Shown one piece after another: positions 6,423 through 11,069 of a stretch of 11,069 nt of DNA. The stretch spans positions 1-11,069 of the forward strand of contig JBNJFK010000058.1 of assembly GCA_051746765.1 (NCBI GenBank). The letters are read 5' to 3'. Source of the DNA: JBBEBE01 sp051746765. GTDB taxonomy: Bacteria > Bacteroidota > Rhodothermia > Balneolales > Balneolaceae. A model generated the notes under the pieces. That model did no database searches. It saw nothing but the letters and a program-made list of their open reading frames with translations, and was not told where the DNA came from. How positions within the stretch are numbered: the stretch's first letter is position 1; the number at the start of each line of letters is the position of its first letter. The translations under genes and the position numbers were made by a program.

Positions 6423-6832
6423 TGGATTTCCGTAAAGACAGCAAACGCTCGGAGCCGTTGACGCTCTTTTCGCAGTCTTCGTTGACCGACATCATCCTGC
6501 TGCTTCTTATCTTCTTCTTGCTCACCTCCTCGTTTGTAACCAACGTGGGTATTCGGGTCGATATTCCGAGCGCAGAAGCGGGTACGAGTACCGATTCGCA
6601 GCACATTTCTGTCGCGATCACGTCGGACGGGACCTTTTATGTCGGGACCGAACTGGTAACGGCGAGCGAGCTCTCGGAGGCGATTCGGCAAGCCAACCAG
6701 GAGAACCCTCAGGGGACCCTGGTGATTCGGGCAGACCGTGAGTCCCGGGTCGATGATGCCGTTCGAGTGATGAATATCGGACAGGCTCTCCGAATGAACA
6801 TTGTGATGGCCACAGAGCGATCACGAAATTAG
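6422..6832 (+). CDS. exbD: ExbD/TolR family biopolymer transport protein
   Basis: This 136-residue protein is the partner of ExbB. It has a short cytosolic N-terminus and one membrane helix (about 21-40, LTDIILLLLIFFLLTSSFV) with the essential proton-carrying Asp at residue 23. The periplasmic domain carries IRVDIPSAEAG, HISVAITSDGTFYVG and LVIRADRESRVDDAVRVM, and ends in a late strand. Order and length fit ExbD/TolR well. The ATG overlaps the exbB stop (TAATG), with AGGAGGGG eight bases before it, so the two subunits are translationally coupled. The pair TonB downstream argues for ExbD over TolR, though single Exb/Tol systems in this phylum may do both jobs. Confidence 0.92.
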   Translation: MDFRKDSKRSEPLTLFSQSSLTDIILLLLIFFLLTSSFVTNVGIRVDIPSAEAGTSTDSQHISVAITSDGTFYVGTELVTASELSEAIRQANQENPQGTLVIRADRESRVDDAVRVMNIGQALRMNIVMATERSRN

Positions 6833-6853
6833 TGTGTCAATGGAGCGACCTCT

Positions 6854-7684
6854 ATGCTGGAACGGCTGAAAAGCTATTTTGATCAGGATGAACGGCAATT
6901 TGCAGCCCGTGTTACGGGTGGGCTGCATCTGCTGTTCTTGGTCATTGCGCTCCTCTACCAGGTCCACTACATGGTGGATGCCCGCCCCTCCTACATAGAA
7001 GTGACACTCGGTGAGTTTCAGAGCGGGATGGATGCCGAGTATGCCGAGCAGCAACCGGAAGAGGTGGCGACACGACCCAACCCTTCCGAAACCGAACCTG
7101 AAGAGGTGGAACCGGATGTTCCGGAACCGGAAGAGGCACCGGAACCGGTAACCGAGGACCCGGCACGACAGGTCGATCTGGCTGATGAAGTGGAACCGAT
7201 CGAGGAGGATCCGATCGAAACTCCCGATACGGATCAGATTGATCCGGAAGCGAGCCAGGTTCAGGAAGAGGAGCCACAAACGGCACCACCGGTGGCCCAG
7301 GAAGACGAACAGACCCGGGAAGGTGACGAGCTCAGTGGAGATGTCGAGGGTCTGGAAGGCGATGTGGCCGCCGTACAAGGACTTGGGCAGGATGAAGATC
7401 TCTCCTCACCGTACGATCTTCAATGGGAAGGGGAATTGAATCGATCTCCCATGGCTCAGCCGCTTCCCGAAAATAATGAAGGAGTGGAAGCGGTCATTAC
7501 GGTAGAAATTGAAGTTTTACCGGACGGCTCGGTGCGCCGGGTCGTGCCGGTCCGGAAAATGAATCCGGAGCTGGAGCGTGAGGTGATCAACACACTTCGC
7601 AACTGGCGGTTCTCCCGTCTGCCGTCCGGGGTACCCGAAGAGCCGCAGTGGGGCACGATCACCTTCCGGTTCGTTCTGGATTGA
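6854..7684 (+). CDS. tonB: TonB family energy transducer with acidic linker
   Basis: This 276-residue protein links the ExbB/ExbD motor to outer-membrane receptors. It has an N-terminal membrane anchor (about 23-41) and a long Pro/Glu/Asp-rich periplasmic linker (about 60-185). The C-terminal TonB domain (about 205-276) includes VEAVITVEIEVLPDGSVRRV, the helix LEREVINTLRNWRFSRLPSG and the last strand TITFRFVLD. Translation starts at ATG 6854 with GGAG eight bases before it, 21 bases after the exbD stop. The linker differs from classical TonB, which alternates Glu-Pro and Lys-Pro: here residues 7-234 contain no Lys. It could serve the barrel upstream or distant receptors. A TolA-like role is possible given the SPOR neighbour. 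Confidence 0.9.
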   Translation: MLERLKSYFDQDERQFAARVTGGLHLLFLVIALLYQVHYMVDARPSYIEVTLGEFQSGMDAEYAEQQPEEVATRPNPSETEPEEVEPDVPEPEEAPEPVTEDPARQVDLADEVEPIEEDPIETPDTDQIDPEASQVQEEEPQTAPPVAQEDEQTREGDELSGDVEGLEGDVAAVQGLGQDEDLSSPYDLQWEGELNRSPMAQPLPENNEGVEAVITVEIEVLPDGSVRRVVPVRKMNPELEREVINTLRNWRFSRLPSGVPEEPQWGTITFRFVLD

Positions 7685-7695
7685 TCTCTCAATCC
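7678..7695. terminator. Compact hairpin at the convergent tonB/mscS ends
   Basis: GGATTGA at 7678-7684 and TCAATCC at 7689-7695 are perfect inverted copies around TCTC. The tonB stop TGA is the inner end of the left arm, and the complement of the mscS stop is the inner end of the right arm. It can fold the same way in both transcripts. There is no U-run on either side, so a bidirectional terminator or a barrier against read-through is only a candidate role. Confidence 0.35.
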
Positions 7696-8645
7696 TCCGG
7701 GGACGTCTCGCCTGAATCCTTCTGCTGCTGAACGGAGAAACTTTTCGTTTCTATCGGGATTGGCTGAGTACGGATATTCAGATCCCGTTGCGGAAACGGA
7801 ATTTCGATGTTGTTCTCCCGAAATGCACGGACAATCGATTGATTGAGCTCGTTTCGTATTCGTCGATACTCCTTGACGTCCGGGACCCATACGCGAAGCT
7901 CCATATTCCAGGAGGAGTCTCCAAATTCCCGCAAATGCACTTCTGACTTGGGGAACCGCATGACATCCGGGTGGTCGTCTGCCAATTTTTGCAGGACGGT
8001 GAGAACCGTATCCAGATCCGATCCGTAGGAGACGCCCATCTGAACATCGAGGCGAAAACTGGGATCTCCGTGGGAGTAGTTAACGACATTGCTCCCGACG
8101 AATTCCTGGTTGGGAACGATGATGGAGATGTTGTTCAGGGACCGGATTTTGGTCGACCGGATGTTGATCTCGAGCACGTCTCCCTCCACACCGGCCACCT
8201 CGACCCGGTCTCCGACACTGATGGGACGCTCAAAGAGGACGATCAGACCGGATATGAAATTGTTGGTAATATTCTGCAGACCAAACCCGATACCGACCGA
8301 GAGGAGACCGAAGATGACGGCCAGGCTACTTAGATCGAGACCGATGAACTGAATCGAGACCATCAATCCGATCATCAGAATGATGTAGTAGGTAACACGG
8401 GAGAGAGTATACTGGAGGCCCGTCTCGATCTCGAATCGTGGCAGAACGCGCTTCAGAAGCATCCGCCTCGTAAAAGAAGCGAGAAACAGGAAAAAGGTGA
8501 TGCCTGTCAGAAAGATGGCGATGGAAAGGACCGTGACCGGTGTCTGCTGCAGCTGGAAAAGAGTCGTCGTCAGCAGGTCATGTGCATAACTGATGATTTC
8601 GCTCCAGCTCATCGATTCGGGTAGTAGTTGCAGGACGGGGTTCAT
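7689..8645 (-). CDS. mscS: Small-conductance mechanosensitive channel (MscS family)
   Basis: This 318-residue inner-membrane channel opens under membrane tension to release solutes on osmotic down-shock. Three hydrophobic segments lie at about 37-58, 83-103 and 105-130. The pore helix is SSLAVIFGLLSVGIGFGLQN followed by ITNNFISGLIVLFE, rich in small residues as in MscS. Then come RPISVGDRVEVAG at 140-152, the beta domain STKIRSLNNISIIVPNQEF at 164-182 and the late EIPFPQRDL motif at 281-289. The length is close to E. coli MscS (286) with an extra charged tail. Its ATG overlaps the ispE stop (ATGA) and a strong AAGGAGGAG sits five bases before, so it is coupled to ispE. It ends four bases from the tonB stop. 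Confidence 0.93.
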   Translation of the reverse strand: MNPVLQLLPESMSWSEIISYAHDLLTTTLFQLQQTPVTVLSIAIFLTGITFFLFLASFTRRMLLKRVLPRFEIETGLQYTLSRVTYYIILMIGLMVSIQFIGLDLSSLAVIFGLLSVGIGFGLQNITNNFISGLIVLFERPISVGDRVEVAGVEGDVLEINIRSTKIRSLNNISIIVPNQEFVGSNVVNYSHGDPSFRLDVQMGVSYGSDLDTVLTVLQKLADDHPDVMRFPKSEVHLREFGDSSWNMELRVWVPDVKEYRRIRNELNQSIVRAFRENNIEIPFPQRDLNIRTQPIPIETKSFSVQQQKDSGETSPED

Positions 8646-9523
8646 GAACTCTCCTCCTTGAAATAGATGTTGTGATCCGGTTGAAAGTCTGGTTGAGTCA
8701 GAGAGGCACGGAAATCGAGATCACGAAATGCGTTGAACGCACTCAACGCCACAAAGTCCTGATCAAACAGCGCGTAAACAGCGGATCCGCTTCCGGTCAT
8801 CGAGGCGTAGTCGGCTCCAAGTTCGTAGAGCTGGTCACGGATGTGACCCACCATTTCGTATCGTTCGATGACAGGGGGTTCCAAGTCATTTTCCAGAAGA
8901 TAACGCCACTCGCTTACCGGTTCCTCTTCCAGCACCCCACGGAGTGAATATTCGGGCTCGGGTCGCGGTTGACAGCGTTGGTACGCTTCGGCAGTCGAAC
9001 TTTCGAAGCCGGGATAAATGACCAGAATCCAGTGCTCTTTTGGCTGTATGGGGATGGGCGTCATCTCCACTCCCAATCCGGTGGCCAGAGCCGGTTCGGC
9101 CCGAAGAAAGAACGCGATATCGCTTCCCAGCGGGCGACTCAAATCGACGAGCTCATCTGCGGTGAGTCCGGTCTCCTCGATATGGTTGAGCATTCGAAGA
9201 AGCGCGGCTGCATTGCTGCTTCCGCCACCCAGTCCGGCACCGGCGGGGATCTGTTTTTCTACATGAATCCGATAGGCATTGGAGAGACCGATGTACCGTT
9301 CGAAGTAGCTGTAGGCCTGCGATATCAAATTTCGCTTGTCCGTCGGGATGGTCTCGTCGGTCATCGAGAGCGAAAATTCGTCCGCAATCTGTAATTGGAA
9401 CCGGTCCCGCCAGTCGACGAAACAGAGTCCGGTTTCGATCCGGTGATACCCGGTCGGCAGCCGTTCCAGAACGTGAAGGCCCAAGTTGATTTTGGCAAAC
9501 GATTCGGAAATCCAGATTTTCAA
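8642..9523 (-). CDS. ispE: 4-diphosphocytidyl-2-C-methyl-D-erythritol kinase
   Basis: IspE is the ATP-dependent kinase that phosphorylates CDP-methylerythritol in the MEP isoprenoid pathway, in the cytosol. It is a GHMP kinase. FAKINLGLHV near the N-terminus holds the catalytic Lys, followed by LPTGYH. The ATP loop is PAGAGLGGGSSNAAALL, the catalytic Asp is in PLGSDIAFFL, and the third motif is MTGSGSAVYALF. From TTG 9523 the product is 293 residues with AKIN at positions 10-13, matching usual family spacing. GTG 9559 would add 12 residues and overlap the upstream gene. Neither has a good ribosome site. An ATG at 9545 lies in another frame. It implies the MEP, not mevalonate, route. Confidence 0.93.
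   Translation of the reverse strand: MKIWISESFAKINLGLHVLERLPTGYHRIETGLCFVDWRDRFQLQIADEFSLSMTDETIPTDKRNLISQAYSYFERYIGLSNAYRIHVEKQIPAGAGLGGGSSNAAALLRMLNHIEETGLTADELVDLSRPLGSDIAFFLRAEPALATGLGVEMTPIPIQPKEHWILVIYPGFESSTAEAYQRCQPRPEPEYSLRGVLEEEPVSEWRYLLENDLEPPVIERYEMVGHIRDQLYELGADYASMTGSGSAVYALFDQDFVALSAFNAFRDLDFRASLTQPDFQPDHNIYFKEESS
8651..8659 (-). promoter_or_regulatory. Ribosome binding site of mscS
   Basis: On the minus strand this reads AAGGAGGAG, five bases before ATG at 8645, inside the last codons of ispE. It fixes the mscS start and supports coupled translation. Confidence 0.65.
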
Positions 9524-9545
9524 AAGGGTACGAATTGAGTTGCAT

Positions 9546-11069
9546 TCAAGGGTGTGCACGTGTCATCAGGCCTGTAAACCGGGTCGTCCGGGTGAGTACG
9601 TTGCCCGGCAATTGACCGGTTGGATCACCGTTTCGACGGACCCACTCCCCGTTGACCATTACGTCATCAAATCCGGTGGACAGTTGGTGCGGGTCGGTAA
9701 AGGTGGCGTGATCACGAACCTGTTGTGGATCAAAGATAAGAAGATCTGCCCGATATCCCGGGAGAAGCAACCCCCGATCCATCAGTTTATGAGTTCTCGC
9801 GGGTAAAGAGGTGGCTCTCCGGACCGCATCTTCCAGTGTGAGGGTTCCTCTCTCCATGACATACCGGGATATTTTACGTGCAAAAGACCCGTTGTTTCTC
9901 GGGTGGGGTACACCGTCCCCCATGGCGACCAGTCCGCCGTCCGATGAGGTCATGGTAAAGGGTTCCCGCATCAAGGTTTCGATATCCTCTTCCTGCATGT
10001 TAAAGGAGATAATGCCCGGACTGCTCTCTTCCAGCAGTCGCAGTGCGGCATCCAAGGGGTGCATGTCCATATCCCGTGCAATCTCCTGGAGATTCATCGC
10101 TTCGTATTGCGGAAAGGTGCTGCTGTTGCGAATGGAGATTCGTTCGGCTCCACCGCGCCGCGCCAGGTTCACGACGGCCTCTTCCCGGATTCGTTGTCTG
10201 ATTCCGGAATCTTCCAACCGCTCCCGAAAGGCCTCTCCTCCCCCTTCAAGTGCCCAACGGGGCATGAGTGCAGCCGAAAGGCTGGTTGCCGATGCGTTGT
10301 ACGGGTACTGGTCGGCAACGACGTCGACTCCCCGTTCCCGTGCCGCCCGGATCGTTTGAACCAGGGTCTCAGACTCTCCCCATACATTGGGCCCGAGTAC
10401 CTTGATGTGAGAGACCACGCCGGTGGCACCACTCTCCTCTGCGATTCGGATCACCTCTTCGACTGCGGCGACGACTCCGATGGTGTAGTCCGACTCGTCG
10501 CGAATGTGACTCTGATAGACGCCGTCGTACTCTGCCACGACACGGGCCAGTTCAACCAGCTCTTCGGTCGGAGCAAAGCTTCCCGGTGCATAAAAGAGTC
10601 CGGAGGAGAGACCGACGGCACCCGCCTCCATTGCTTGGCGAACCAGCGACTTCATCTCTTCCAATTCGTCCGGTGTGGCGTCACGATCCTCCAGACCGAC
10701 GACATGCCGGCGAAGGGATCCGTGAGGAACCATCTGCGCTACATGAACCCCGAGGCCGCCCGATTCCAGACTGGCACGCTGATCGGCCATGTTGACCGGG
10801 CCACCTCCATCCGGGTTTACAATTACGGTTGTGATACCCTGAGCCGAGAGCGGGATGGCGGAACGCAAAGAGGAGTCGGTCAGCGCACTCCCTGTATGAG
10901 AGTGAACATCGATGAATCCGGGAGTGGTTACTCGTCCCTGTGCATCGATTCGTTCTTCAGCGGGTGCATCACGTAGCTCACCACGACCCCCGATGGCGGC
11001 TATTCGGCCGTTGAGTATGGCGATTTCCCCATGAAACCACGGGTTGCCGGATCCGTCCAGAATACGGGT
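9546..11069 (-). CDS. N-acyl-D-amino-acid deacylase family amidohydrolase (5' end outside window)
   Basis: This metal-dependent amidohydrolase of the D-aminoacylase type hydrolyses N-acyl groups from D-amino acids or related amides. The frame is open to the window edge, giving 507 residues and missing only the N-terminus. It starts in the typical small beta domain (LDGSGNPWFHGEIAILNGRI), then the metal site GFIDVHSHTG (HxH at 56-58), GAVGLSSGLFY, YQSHIRDES (His 188) and GVVSHIKVLG (His 221). Next come the proposed catalytic Asp in TMTSSDGG and GVPHPRNNGSFARKISRYV, and the end returns to the beta domain (GYRADLLIFDPQQV). All main family motifs are intact. The product may be exported, but the signal region is outside the window. 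It ends 22 bases before ispE. The exact substrate is uncertain. Confidence 0.9.
   Translation of the reverse strand, partial: TRILDGSGNPWFHGEIAILNGRIAAIGGRGELRDAPAEERIDAQGRVTTPGFIDVHSHTGSALTDSSLRSAIPLSAQGITTVIVNPDGGGPVNMADQRASLESGGLGVHVAQMVPHGSLRRHVVGLEDRDATPDELEEMKSLVRQAMEAGAVGLSSGLFYAPGSFAPTEELVELARVVAEYDGVYQSHIRDESDYTIGVVAAVEEVIRIAEESGATGVVSHIKVLGPNVWGESETLVQTIRAARERGVDVVADQYPYNASATSLSAALMPRWALEGGGEAFRERLEDSGIRQRIREEAVVNLARRGGAERISIRNSSTFPQYEAMNLQEIARDMDMHPLDAALRLLEESSPGIISFNMQEEDIETLMREPFTMTSSDGGLVAMGDGVPHPRNNGSFARKISRYVMERGTLTLEDAVRRATSLPARTHKLMDRGLLLPGYRADLLIFDPQQVRDHATFTDPHQLSTGFDDVMVNGEWVRRNGDPTGQLPGNVLTRTTRFTGLMTRAHP

Noticed and set aside
9153..9545. ATG at 9545 directly after the deacylase stop as the start of a separate gene or of ispE
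   Set aside because: It is in another frame from ispE, its product resembles nothing, and it is a shadow of ispE. A small indel that would link it to the ispE frame cannot be excluded but is not needed.
10059..10976. Long plus-strand open frame opposite the deacylase
   Set aside because: The minus strand carries clear amidohydrolase motifs over the whole length; the plus-strand translation is Cys/Arg-rich and has no recognisable domain.

Overview
The window looks like a draft or metagenome-derived contig from a Gram-negative, diderm member of the Bacteroidota/Rhodothermota/Balneolota group. This rests on the FtsK, LolA, ExbB and TonB-type barrel sequences, on the pair of short HU-like domains linked to a membrane SPOR protein, and on outer-membrane export signals. 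Base composition is moderately GC-rich and the proteins are acidic. The taxonomic call is inference; there is no rRNA or tRNA here to test it.

Plus strand, 1-7684: an envelope and division block. The 3' end of ftsK (with an apparent one-base frameshift near position 26) overlaps lolA, a periplasmic lipoprotein carrier. A flippase-like integral membrane protein follows 4 bases later. A 100-base leader with a foldable stem then precedes an outer-membrane beta-barrel with a TonB-dependent-receptor C-terminus. Next come a small soluble HU-like protein and, with no spacing, a second HU-like domain joined to a basic linker, one membrane segment and a C-terminal SPOR domain. Then exbB, exbD and tonB follow in tight order. 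FtsK, the HU/SPOR pair and the ExbB/ExbD/TonB motor together suggest coupling between nucleoid, septal peptidoglycan and outer membrane.

The HU/SPOR gene is broken at 4579-4730. A 98-base piece of IS4-type transposase coding sequence, ten Ns and a second copy of a 44-base host segment have been spliced in. Removing 152 bases restores one clean reading frame, so this is most easily read as a contig-join error or a strain variant, not as a complete IS insertion.

Minus strand, 11069-7689: an N-acyl-D-amino-acid deacylase (5' end outside the window), ispE of the MEP isoprenoid pathway, and a small MscS-type channel, apparently co-transcribed. The two blocks converge with only four bases between the tonB and mscS stop codons. 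Those stops lie inside a perfect 7-bp hairpin.

No CRISPR array, phage, complete mobile element, rRNA or tRNA was seen. The most interesting items are the split HU-HU/SPOR module beside ExbB-ExbD-TonB and ftsK, and the structured leader before the barrel gene.
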